Shown here: positions 1 to 10,310 of the stretch, piece after piece
Layout of the letters: each line of letters opens with the position of its first letter
Position numbering within the stretch: position 1 is the first letter of the stretch
NCBI GenBank assembly: GCA_032622095.1
Contig: CP136065.1
Coordinates: forward strand, 41,143,503-41,207,502
Source: Siphonodentalium dalli
Lineage: Eukaryota; Mollusca; Scaphopoda; Gadilida; Siphonodentaliidae
Direction of reading: 5' to 3'
DNA: 64,000 nucleotides
Notes under the pieces: generated by a model
What the model saw: the letters and a program-made list of their open reading frames with translations, nothing else
What the model was told of the DNA's origin: nothing
The model's database searches: none
Position numbers and translations under genes: made by a program

Positions 1-128
1 CATTGAAACATAACAAATTAACGTAATTTTGAACGGGATCTCAAAACCGATGTACTCTCCAGAACATTTTCAAAATATGTGTACCGTCCAGCACTTTGGT
101 GTGCGAGAGGGACCACTTCAGTCCTAAT
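1..128. other. Unassigned flank
   Basis: AT-rich sequence before the first repeat unit. I see no gene or repeat boundary here. Confidence 0.4.
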
Positions 129-314
129 AGTCGGGGAGCCAATAAGGTCCACCTGCACCCCCCCCCCCCCGATGATTACAAATAACCTTATTTTTATTGT
201 TCCCTATGGTATCCAGATAAAGAATCCGGAATTCACCGAAAAATAAAGGTGGCCCTACTGGGTGCTAGAGCCATTTGAATCCAAGATGGCCGCCATTTCC
301 TCTAACTCCGACCA

Positions 315-1035
315 GATGTATTTAATCGTTGTAATAGATCGGTTGTTAGCAAACGACACAGACAAAATGTATGCCATTTTGTTGGTATGATGTCCTTCTT
401 CAAAATGACGGCAAATAATTTCGAACAAAATTCAAAATGGCCGCCGAAAAATGACGTCATATGCACGAAAATAGGAAATTTTATTAATATTTCACCATAT
501 CTTCCATTTTTCTTCACATTAATCATTAGTAAATGGCAATGTTTTTGAGACAGTCGTCAAGCGTGATATTATAGCGTCATTTTAAGACATTTTCCATTGA
601 CGAGGGTTCAGTAATAGATACAGAAAGAGGATTTGAAAATAGGGGTGAAATTTTCGATTTTTTTTGCAAGACGATTTTGATGTATTTAATCGTTGTAATA
701 GATCGGTTGTTAGCAAAAGACACAGACAAAATGTATGCCGTTTTGTTGGTATGATGTCCTTCAAAATGCCGGCAAATAATTTCGAAAAAAATTCAAAATG
801 GCCGCCGAAAAATGACGTCATATGCACGAAAATAGGAAATTTAATTAATATCTCACCATATCTTCCATTTTTCTTCACATTAATCCTAGTACGTGGCAAT
901 GTATTTGAGACAGGCATCAAGCGTGATATTATAGCGTCATTTTAAGACATTTACCATTGACGAGGGTTCAGTAATAGATACAGAAAGAGGATTTGAAAAA
1001 GAGGGGTGAAATTTTCGATTTTTTTGCAAGACGGT
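315..1035. repeat. Two tandem about 362-bp subrepeats inside the short copy
   Basis: The block beginning GATGTATTTAATCGTTGTAA occurs at about 315 and again at about 677. It runs through CAAAATGGCCGCCGAAAAATG to a T-rich stretch. The same pair recurs in the long copy at about 2505 and 2868. Confidence 0.75.
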
Positions 1036-1855
1036 CTTGATAATCATTTTAACGACAAACCACACAGGGTGTTAATATAGAATGTCAACAACTATGTGCT
1101 TTATTTTATTGGACGGATGTTTTAATTCAATGGGAATGAAATTGGTGTAGAACATTTCCAAAATGGCCGCCGAAAATATGAAAAATGGTAAATATTGTCC
1201 CAGGGTGTCCTGCAATGGCTTACAAGTTGTGGTTGATATATACAATTGGCTAATCTGTATTATATACATTGAATACTTATATGTCTGATGCACCATGGAT
1301 CAATGTTTCTATTGTCACCACTGACATCACCAGAAATATTGGATATTTCTCTCACAAACTTGACATAAATATCGGCAAAAATTAACTTTTCAGGGTTGGA
1401 CAATTTTTTTAAGTAAAATGCAACTATCATTGGTATCAAAGGTATTTATTGTTTTGGTCTATCTTAAATGTGTCACACTACGGTGTTTATAGACCAAATT
1501 GCTCAAGATGGCTTCCAAAATGGCAACCAAATTTGTAAAAAGTTAATTTTTTACATATATCCCGAACATTATTATCTGCGTTATTCGACAAGGTAGCAAC
1601 TGTGACTCACTTGGTTATTATACGTGTTAGTTAATTAACCGACAACTACGTTCTATTCTGTTTGTCCCAGTTCCGTATGGGGCATGACAAATTCATTTTA
1701 AAGTTGCAGTATGGAACCTCTTTTGTGATTCTGGCCATATTATTGAAAGGAAATGGGCAAAACTTTGAGACGGAACTGAGATGAACCGTAATATGTGGCT
1801 ATTCTGGCCCATCATGATAAAAAGTGATCAACTGGATAAAAGATGGATGCCAATA

Positions 1856-2185
1856 TGGCAGCCAGGGAGTTACTGTATGATCATAGGTGATGTGAATAGG
1901 TATACAGGGAGTTACTGTATGGTCATGAATGATGTGAATAGGTATACAATGAGTGACTATATGGTTATGAGTGGGGTGTCCATGGTGAGATGCATAGGAA
2001 TATAAGGAGTGGCTGTATGGGCATGTGTGAGGTGAATCGGTATACATGTAGTGACTGTACGGTATATTGTGTGTGGCCGATGTGATCGTATGGGCATTGC
2101 TGTGGTTTATAGATATAACGAGAGTAGCTACATGGTCATCCGTGTGTTGTTTATGTATATATGGAGTGACTGTAAGGTCTGCGGC
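1856..2185. repeat. Minisatellite, about 42-46-bp unit
   Basis: Repeated motif of the type GGGAGTTACTGTATGGTCAT followed by GGTGATGTGAATAGGTATACA. The unit is degenerate. It is the same family as 4050-4960 and, in reverse orientation, 5090-5890. Confidence 0.8.
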
Positions 2186-2504
2186 CACTTTTTTTTCTTG
2201 TTAACAAGTGAAAAAAATTAGAGGAGACCTTAAGGAAGAAAATTAGTGGGGTGAAGTTAAGCCCTGGGGGGGGGGGGGGGGTGCAGAGGTCTACCAATAT
2301 CTCCTGAACTATAATATTATAGTCGGGGAGCCAATAAGGTCCACCTGCACCCCCCCCCCCGATGATTACAAATAACCTTATTTTTATTGTTCCCTATGGT
2401 ATCCAGATAAAGAATCCGGAATTCACCGAAAAATAAAGGTGGCCCTACTGGGTGCTAGAGCCATTTGAATCCAAGATGGCCGCCATTTCCTCTAACTCCG
2501 ACCA

Positions 2505-3235
2505 GATGTATTTAATCGTTGTAATAGATCGGTTGTTAGCAAAAGACACAGACAAAATGTATGCCATTTTGTTGGTATGATGTCCTTCTTCCAAATGACG
2601 GCAAATAATTTCGAAACAAATTCAAAATGGCCGCCGAAAAATGACGTCATATGCACGAAAATAGGAAATTTAATTAATATTTTACCATATCTTCCATTTT
2701 TCTTCATATTAATCATTAGTAAATGGCAATGTTTTTGAGACAGTCATCAAGCGTGATATTATAGCGTTATTTTAAGACATTTGCCATTGACGAGGGTTCA
2801 GTAATAGATACAGAAAGAGGATTTGAAAAATAGGGGTGAAATTTTCGATTTTTTTTGCAAGACGATTTTGCTGTATTTCATCGTTGTAATAGATCGGTTG
2901 TTAGCAAAAGACACAGACAAAATGTATGCCGTTTTGTTGGTATGATGTCCTTCTTCAAAATGACGGCAAATAATTTCGAAAATAATTCAAAATGGCCGCC
3001 GAAAAATGACGTCATATGCACGAAAATAGGAAATTTAATTAATATCTCACCATATCTTCCATTTTTCTTCACATTAATCCTAGTAAATGGCAATGTATTT
3101 GAGACAGGCATCAAGCGTGATATTATAGCGTCATTTTAAGACATTTGCCATTGACGAGGGTTCAGTAATAGATACAGAAAGAGATTTGAAAAAGAGGGGT
3201 GAAATTTTCAATTTTTTTGCAAGACGGTCTTGATA
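2505..3235. repeat. Two tandem about 362-bp subrepeats in the long copy
   Basis: Same subrepeat pair as 315-1035, at about 2505 and 2868. Few differences from the first copy are visible by eye. Confidence 0.75.
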
Positions 3236-4049
3236 GTCATTTTAACGACAAACCACACAGGATGTTAATATAGAATGTCAACAACTATGTGCTTTATTTT
3301 ATTGGACGGATGTTTAACTTCAATGGGAATGAAATTGGTGTAGAACATTTCCAAAATGGCCGCCGAAAATATGAAAAATGGTAAATATTGTCCCAGGGTG
3401 TCCTGCAATGGCTTACAAGTTGTGGTTGATATATACAATTGGCTAATCTGTATTATATACATTGAATACTTACATGTCTGATGCACCATGGATCATTGTT
3501 TCTATTGTCACCACTGACATCACCAGAAATATTGGATATTTCTCTCACAAACTTGACATAAATATCGGCAAAAATTGGACAATTGGACAATTGGACAATT
3601 TTTAAAAGTAAAATGCAACTATCATTGGTATCAAAGGTATTTATTGTTTTGGTCTATCTTAAATGTGTCACACTACGGTGTTTATAGACCAAATTGCTCA
3701 AGATGGCTTCCAAAATGGCAACCAAATTTGTAAAAAGTTATTTTTTTACATATATCCCGAACATTATTCTCTGCGTTATCCGACAAGGTATTAAATTGTG
3801 ACTCACTTGGTTATTATACGTGTTAGTTAATTAGCTGACAACCACGTTCTATTATGTTTGTTCCAGTTCCGTATGGGGCATGACAAATTCATTTTAAAGT
3901 TGCAGTATGAAATTTGGCGGAGAACCTCTTTTGTGATTCTTGTCATATTATTGAAAGGAAATGGGCAGAACTTTGAAACGGAACTGAGATGAACCATAAT
4001 ATGTGGCTATTCTGGTCCATTATGATAAAACATATCAACTGGATATAGG

Positions 4050-4960
4050 GTGAATGCCAGGGAGTTACTATATGATCATAGGTAAGGTGAATAGGTATAC
4101 AGGGAGTTATTGTATGGTCAATGGTGAGACGAGTACATGTATGTATACAATGAGTGACTGTATGATCATAAATGTAATGAATAGCTATGCAGGGAGTGAC
4201 TAAATTGTCATGTGTCAGGTGTATGAGTATACCCGGTGTTCCTGCTTGGTGACTCGTTGCGGTATGGTCATGTGTAGGTTATACGGGCATACACATGTGT
4301 TGCTATATGGTCATGGGCGAGGGGTATGTGTATATAGCGAGCGGCTATATGGCCATGGATGATGTGCATATGCATACATGGATTGAATATACTGACATGG
4401 CTGGGGAGTATTAGTATATCTTGAGTGGCTATTCTGCTATGGTGTGACAAATAGGGATACAGGGAGTGACATGACCAAGGGTGAGGTGAATATATATACA
4501 ATGATTGACCATGATCATGTATGAATGTTTTGAATAGGTACACACGGGGTGACTATATGGCCATAGGTCAGATGAAGGAGTATACCAGGTGCCACGGATG
4601 AGGGTATGTGTATGAAGCGAGTGGCTATATGACCATTGGTGAGGTGGATATGTATACCCGAGGTGACTATATGGTCATTGTTGCGGTGTTGATGTATATA
4701 TTGAATGTCTATTTGACCATGTGTGTGTGGAGAATAGGTATACATGGGATGACCGTATGGCCAATGGTGAGATGAATGGGTATACAAGGAGTGACTCTAT
4801 GGTTATGGGTCATCTTTTGGATTATACCCGGTGTACTTGCATTGTGACGCATGGCTGTATGGCCATCCATGGTCATGGGTCAGGTGTACGTTTATACAGT
4901 TGGTCACTATATTGTTATGTATGTGGTGTTTATGCATATATGGAATGACTGTGTGGTAAT
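4050..4960 (+). repeat. Minisatellite arm, forward orientation
   Basis: About 20 degenerate units with the core TATGGTCAT..GGTGAGGTGAATA..TATACA..GGGAGTGACTG. The frames rich in H, I and T on the opposite strand come from this repeat and are not genes. Confidence 0.8.
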
Positions 4961-5089
4961 GGGTGGCTATCGCTTTTCACGTTTAAAGTTCCCCATGTAC
5001 ACAAACACTATCAAGGTGGAGAACTCTTTGACATGACCTCTCTATTGATTAACATATCCTTGAGTTATTGTGGAAAGCGATAGCCACCC
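4961..5089. repeat. Perfect 16-bp inverted repeats around a 97-bp spacer
   Basis: GGGTGGCTATCGCTTT at 4961-4976 is exactly reverse-complemented at 5074-5089. It sits at the centre of the two opposed minisatellite arms. It could be a tiny inserted element or the symmetry point of an inversion. Confidence 0.8.
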
Positions 5090-5890
5090 AAATTATACAT
5101 GTACAACGCATCCCATGACCTCATATGTACATACACACCACACAAATGACAATATAGTCACCCACTCTATACACGTACACCTGACCATACAGCCTTATTT
5201 GGCTATACCGGTACATGCCACAAATGACGATACAGCCATGAATCACCATGCATGAACACCAGGTATACTCCTACACCTGACCATATAGTCACTCTATGTA
5301 TACATATTATTTCACATTCACGATCATACAGTCACTCATTTTATACCTATTCATCTCACCATGGACCATACAGCCACTACATGTATATATATTCGCCATA
5401 CCCATGACCATAGAGTCAATTCATATATACATATACACCTCACCCACCAATGGTGAGCCCTTCCAAATATACCAATACCCGCACACACGACCACTCATAA
5501 GTCTCATACTTGCATATACACCTCACACATGACAATTAATCAACTCACTGTATACTCATACACGCCATCCATGATCATTCATCTACACCATATACACCAC
5601 CGATGATAATACATCCACAACATATATAAATATACGAGCCACCCGTTACCAAAATGGCACTCCCTATATAGCCACACGCTCGTCAATAATCATAAAGCTT
5701 ATTCCAGGTATGCATATAACTTCAATCTTGACCACAGGCATACCATGTGCACCTATACACATTACCCATAACCATAAAATCACACCCTATTTATCTACGC
5801 AATCCATCCATGGTCATACAGACAGCACAAATATACATATACACCACATGTCACAATACAGCCACACACGGTACACATATACATCACGAC
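5090..5890 (-). repeat. Minisatellite arm, reverse orientation
   Basis: Units of the type CATACAGTCACTC..TATAC..CCTCACCCATGACCATA are the reverse complement of the 4050-4960 units. The whole 4050-5890 block is therefore a large imperfect palindrome. Confidence 0.8.
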
Positions 5891-5894
5891 CACC

Positions 5895-6511
5895 ACAGAT
5901 GGCGTCCATCATGGCGGCCATTTTTTGTATATGCACCAGGTCTCTTTGATCGCCGTTATAGTAAAGATGATGTCACATGCGGTCTTGTTTTCCGTTCGAT
6001 TCGTTATGGTAATATACAACCCTTACAAAATAGCCAAACATCCGACACAAAAATCCAATATGTGCCGAAATGTGAAAATTTGCTATTTTTCGGACACTTC
6101 ACCACCTTTCGTTTGTCTCTGTGGGAAAATATTGGCACCTTGATGCGATTTTATACATTTATCGTCTAGAAGAGTCACTGGTGGACACACGGGGACCATA
6201 ATATATATTCCTTGACGGATATTATTGTCCGATATCACGTTTTCCCAAATGCCGGTATAATCCGGTCAAAGCCAAAACGACGCTAATAACGCAATGTCTG
6301 TTTCGAATCAATGAGGGTTATTGCTATTATTACTCCAGCCATGATTATATATGTGCAGGAGATACTCGGGCTAGTATTCCTCTTATACCTGAGTTGAGGA
6401 ATATTCACCCAAACCCAAGATGGCGGCCAAAATGGCCACCAGAAATAGAAAAATCGCCGAAAATAGCTGATTTTAACATCAGTGAAAGTTATTGTCACGA
6501 CAACTCCACAC
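5895..6511. repeat. GATGGCGGCC-module repeat, left part of the long element's right half
   Basis: Begins CAGATGGCGTCCATCATGG and matches 62670-63285 closely (GATCGCCGTTATAGTAAAGATGAT, CATGCGGTCTTGTTTTC). It is continued at 7538 after the insertion. Confidence 0.75.
6503..6511. repeat. Left 9-bp target-site duplication
   Basis: ACTCCACAC, repeated at 7529-7537. The related copy near 63279 has a single uninterrupted occurrence. Confidence 0.6.
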
Positions 6512-7528
6512 CAGTCTGGAGTAAACTACATACCCACATATAAAAAATAGTGGGTCTGACGACCTTTCGTTCAGTTTTCATTTCCCAAACCCGGGATTCC
6601 TTGTAATTACCGCCAATCAAAACTTAGCTCCAAGAAATGTGTGCCCCAATAAAAAACTAGTAACATGTCACGTGCTCTCGGTGTGGAAATTCCGAAGGTG
6701 TGGCTAAATGTTGTTAAAATAGTATCCATGACGTCATGTTATACCGGAAGAGAAATTCACAAATCGACAAATAAAGTAGATTGTTGACGAGCGGTCGAAA
6801 GTTTAAAATCAAGAATCACCGGAATTTGGATTGCAGGCAACTGTAATTATGGTACAACTGGCCAATCTTTGGAGCTAATAATACGGCTGTGTAAGGTCGG
6901 GAGGGTTTCGGTGGGGTTGGTGGTAGAATTGTGTTGTTCTTCGCTCGTTTTGGCTGCGGTGGTACTACTGCCGGTACTGGGGAACTGATAGATCGTTTTG
7001 TTATGTCATTTAACTTTTTTTTAGTTCTGTAGTTGTTTTAGCAGATAATCCCGACATTCATGTATTTTTGATTCGTGGCCGTTGATTTGTGTTATTTTTT
7101 GACAACATGGGCGACAAATCGCCTGGCCAATCTAAAAAATAATTCGTTCTGAGTCCAAGAGATCCACATAAAGTGACATTTTTTATAATTTCAAGAAGAT
7201 CTGTCTTAGTTATTGTACATATTATTTTGGATCCCGGAAGCTAGCTGCTTCCCTTTATTGTCAGTAAAACAACCGCCGAACGAAAAGTCACAAACCCTGC
7301 AACTATTAATTCCGATTCTTAGAATCGGCTTCACGTGGTTGAAGCGGCCATGCCGGCACTGGCACGTGACCATGTTTACGCCTGTCAATCACAACTAATT
7401 TCAGATTTATATTTAGTGTGGTGTGACGTAATTTGGGGGAAGCCCACAACCGTTCAGAAATGAAAAGTTGATGGGAATGCAATAGACTCAGTATCAGTAT
7501 GAATCTGAGTGTATGTTTACATAGACTG
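6512..7528. mobile_element. 1017-bp insertion with short TIRs and 9-bp TSD (MULE-like, non-autonomous)
   Basis: Starts CAGTCTGGAGTAAACTACATAC and ends with the reverse complement of CAGTCTATGTAAACATAC. The flanks duplicate ACTCCACAC. The homologous repeat at 62670-63750 runs straight through the site, which gives the empty allele. A 9-bp duplication is typical of the Mutator-like superfamily; that assignment is inference. The interior has a G-rich stretch at 6895-6990 and no recognisable protein. Confidence 0.6.
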
Positions 7529-7537
7529 ACTCCACAC
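7529..7537. repeat. Right 9-bp target-site duplication
   Basis: ACTCCACAC, the partner of 6503-6511. Confidence 0.6.
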
Positions 7538-7930
7538 CTGCTTACTATTGTGAGTTGGGAACACTTAGTTGAATAACTTTCCTTATATTGCATCCAAATA
7601 AAAGTCCCCCAAATCCAAAATGGCGCCCTCAATGGCCGACACATTTTGAAAAATCACCGAAATTCCCTCATGTTCACATCATTGGGCATTATTGTCGAGA
7701 AAACTCCACACATGCTGACAGTTGAGTTGTAAATACTGAGGTGAAGTAATTACCTTTCATCCCATGCAAGAAATGGTTTTCCAAATCTAAGATGGCGGCC
7801 GAAATGGCCACTTTTTGTTCTTGTTAACAAGTGAATAAATTAGAGGAGACCTTAAGGAAGAACATTAGTGGGGTGAAGTTAAGTCCTGGGGGGGGGGGGT
7901 GCAGAGTTCTACCAATATCTCCTGGACTAT
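7538..7930. repeat. Right end of the long element
   Basis: Matches 63288-63560 up to AAGATGGCGGCCGAAATGGCC. It then has the terminal block TTCTTGTTAACAAGTG, a G tract and GTGCAGAGTTCTACCAATATC shared with 2195-2310. Confidence 0.7.
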
Positions 7931-8058
7931 GAGGTTCTGGTGATAAGTTTCAAAGAGAGAAGTTTTATTTATATTTATATTTAACGCTCTGATGGGACAG
8001 AACTCAGCTTGCTCCGGTGTCAACAAATATAAATGCATATATAATTTGATTGTACCTA

Positions 8059-8251
8059 CAGTAATGGCCAAATAATCGACTCCTTAACCACGGCAGAATT
8101 ATGGGTTTCAGGATTTAGTCGGAAATATGGATTGTTGCCATTCATTGGGAGCTTTCTGGTGAATGGCAACAAGCCATATTTCCGACTAAATCCTGAAACG
8201 TTACCCATAATTCTGCTGTGGTTAAGGATTAGATTATTTAGGGCATTACTG
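8059..8251. mobile_element. Palindromic MITE, copy A (pogo/Tigger-like ends, TA flanks)
   Basis: Starts CAGTAATG and ends CATTACTG, flanked by TA on both sides. The two arms (ACTCCTTAACCACGGCAGAATT and its complement) fold on each other almost fully around a short loop. Related copies are at 53221-53437 and 54937-55098. TA duplication and CAGT ends fit pogo-type mariner elements; the assignment is inference. Confidence 0.75.
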
Positions 8252-9432
8252 TACAGTGATAATAATGTAAGATAACGTGGTAATAAATCATTTATTATTT
8301 AATCCAAATATAAAAAATAAGAGGAATGGGTACCTAACCCGTCTGCATTTATAATGCTTCAAATGTATACAAATAGCATATAACAATAGAATGGCGAAAA
8401 TATGTCTGCGGAATGCCATAACAAATATTTAAATAGCGTGCTGGAATACATGTTATATACAAGAACATGTGGTTGACGACAAGAGCCGATACAGTTTCTC
8501 CCTTTAAAACACGAACCTCTTAAAAAGAGTGAGTATCTTGCTGAAGTTACCAAGAAGTAACAATACATATTATAGGTGTTAAAGTGATATGAAACACTCC
8601 GGTTGGGTAATCAAATAGATATGGAGAATATTCTTGCTCAAAGTAGTTATATTTAAGAATAATAATACAAAGTTACAGTACACACACCGTCATTCTTATA
8701 CATTATTTAAATGCAATTACTCTCGACGGCGAAATAATTTGCGTTAGTTTATCGCCAATTGTCGCGTCCCGAATCGAGATGTAAATATTTACAATTAAGC
8801 GAAGTTCAGGCGATTATATCTATGGAGTGGTATGGTCGATTTCTTTGAGATTTTCGGTGATGCTAGTGGAATGCTACATTACCATAGTTGGCATAACGCC
8901 TGATTACTAACTTATCAGTTTCTCGCACCCGAACAAGTCAATAATATGTATTTAAGCTAGCTTCAAATACGATGTAATTATACGATTAGTTGTTTGTTTG
9001 ATATTTCGTGCTCAAAATGGAATAATATATATATATATATATATATATATTGTAGCATGACAAATACCACCCTTGGTTTGGCAAGTTATGTCGCAACTGA
9101 AGTTGCCCATGGATGGTATTGATCCCAACTCGCCTTGTAACCATAATAACCATGCAAATAGAGATACTGTAACTTATATATAACACGACGTCTGGAAAAT
9201 TGCCAAGTATATGTTATTATCCTTGATAACTGCCGCGAATTCATTCTACGAATGCTTTGATTCGATTTAGTTTCAAACATTGACCAGTCACAGGGATCTT
9301 CAAGTTCACTCCTACACGCATAGATACAACACATCTAAGTATCTAATGATCGTGGAGTGAACTTCTCAGATGATGTGTCAACCACTTACTTCTATAAGCC
9401 TTAAAGCAATGGCAATGAACAGAAATAACATT
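8252..9432. other. No gene seen; dinucleotide microsatellite inside
   Basis: AT-rich spacer downstream of the minus-strand aerolysin-like gene. An (AT)n tract lies at about 9024-9051. No clear polyadenylation signal was found near the gene's stop. Confidence 0.5.
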
Positions 9433-10297
9433 CTAATCAGAATCCGATTCCGGGTCGTATCCAGGGATTCTTTCAGAGTCAACTTTAACATACTGGTTCT
9501 TCCATGCTATAGACTTGCACGTTCCTCGGGAAATTAAGATGACCTTATATTTGACCTTCTCGTTTTCTTGATATCCCTCTATCCTAACATTATCGCCCTC
9601 TATCTTACGAAACAATGTTGTCAGATTCGTGATGTGGGACGTGAATATGATTTCGTCGTCTGATTTGCGCCGAACGGCAATAGGTAGTGTCCCTTTCGGT
9701 AGTGTTAATGTTGTCTCAACTTCGAAATCAACTATGTCAGTTTTCTCATGAACACGAAGACTTGCCCGTACAGTATGTCCCTTGGCAACGGCTATTTTCG
9801 TGTCCACGCTCCAAGTCAGCGTATCCTGGTATGTTTGGCTGTTCGTTTTCGTAACCGAAAGCTCGCTGCTCAATCCAGCATTCACCGAAAGAATATCCAT
9901 TGGAAGGCTCACTTCTAGATTCGTCTCAGCCCCTATGGTGTAGTTGTCTTGTAATTCCACTGTAGCTGATGTAGACGTTTCGCGTGAGATCTGGAATGTG
10001 TACTCTTGCTCAACTGGAGTTTTGTTTTCGTACTCAGAATAATATAACACGACTGGTTTTCCACCAGTGCCATCCTGTTTGATACGTGGCCTGACGTCGT
10101 TTCGAGTTGTCTTATGTTCGAATTCAAGGAAGCCCCATCTGATGTCAACAAAGTAGTCGTTTTTATAAGTAAACATGCTGCTAAATAAGTTAAAACTGTC
10201 GAGAAATTTGTCCCACGCGTATGTTTGAATCAGCTGTTCTATGTTGACGCTTTTGAAGTTTTCGTCTGGGTATTGTGCCATTATTAACTGCGATGCC
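9433..10297 (-). CDS. Aerolysin / ETX-MTX2-like beta-pore-forming protein, terminal exon
   Basis: The open frame reads from a good minus-strand acceptor (pyrimidine-rich tract ending TATTATAG at about 10298) to a stop at 9433-9435. The first internal Met (10281) gives 282 residues starting MAQYPDENFKSV. The N-terminal part (to about residue 70) is aromatic-rich. The middle and C-terminal parts show long alternating Ser/Thr-rich beta strands (QEYTFQISRETSTSATVELQ, LSVTKTNSQTYQDTLTWSVD, then KGHTVRASLRVHEKTDIVDF), as in the ETX/MTX2 superfamily. The family forms oligomeric beta-barrel pores in membranes; animal members act in defence, digestion or venom. The tail is acidic (ESDSD). No signal peptide is visible here, so an upstream exon may supply one or the protein may be cytosolic. 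The frame is intact. The family call is from pattern recognition without a search; natterin-like or another aerolysin fold remains possible. Confidence 0.62.
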
Positions 10298-10310
10298 CTA
10301 TAATAGAAAG
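10298..10310 (-). other. Splice acceptor upstream of the aerolysin-like exon
   Basis: On the minus strand TCTTTCTATTATAG precedes GGCATCGCAG. The upstream exon was not identified. If the intron lies in the 5' UTR, translation starts at 10281. Confidence 0.5.

Larger units (their letters stand above)
129..2320. repeat. Short (internally deleted) copy of a large non-coding repeat element
   Basis: It starts with AGTCGGGGAGCCAATAAGG plus a poly-C tract and ends with a poly-G tract followed by GTGCAGAGGTCTACCAATATC. The two ends are imperfect inverted repeats of each other (GGAG, a T/A-rich stretch, CCTGCACCCCC). The left 1.9 kb matches 2321-4150 at an offset of about 2192 bp. The last 130 bp (TTCTTGTTAACAAGTG onward) matches 7805-7930 instead, so the middle of the long copy is missing. 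No credible protein is encoded; open frames on both strands are translations of the repeat. Confidence 0.75.
2321..7930. mobile_element. Long copy of the large non-coding repeat element
   Basis: About 5.6 kb. It shares its left end with 129-2320 and its right end with 2195-2310. The imperfect terminal inverted repeats contain the C/G homopolymers, which suggests a DNA-transposon-like element. In order it contains: two 362-bp subrepeats (2505-3235), a unique-looking 0.8 kb stretch, a minisatellite in forward orientation, a 16-bp inverted repeat pair around a 97-bp spacer, the minisatellite in reverse orientation, then modules with AAGATGGCGGCC motifs interrupted by a 1-kb insertion. I recognise no transposase, so it is either non-autonomous or a composite satellite. 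The class is unknown. Confidence 0.6.

Noticed and set aside
302-3489. Repeated 74-112-codon frames such as those with INVKKNGRYGEILIKFPIFVHM
   Set aside because: They are present on both strands of a tandem non-coding repeat, with no start context or splice signals and with breaks between copies.
4268-5949. His/Ile/Thr-rich frames (HIHIPLTHGHIAT-like)
   Set aside because: They follow the 42-46-bp minisatellite and have no non-repeat sequence.
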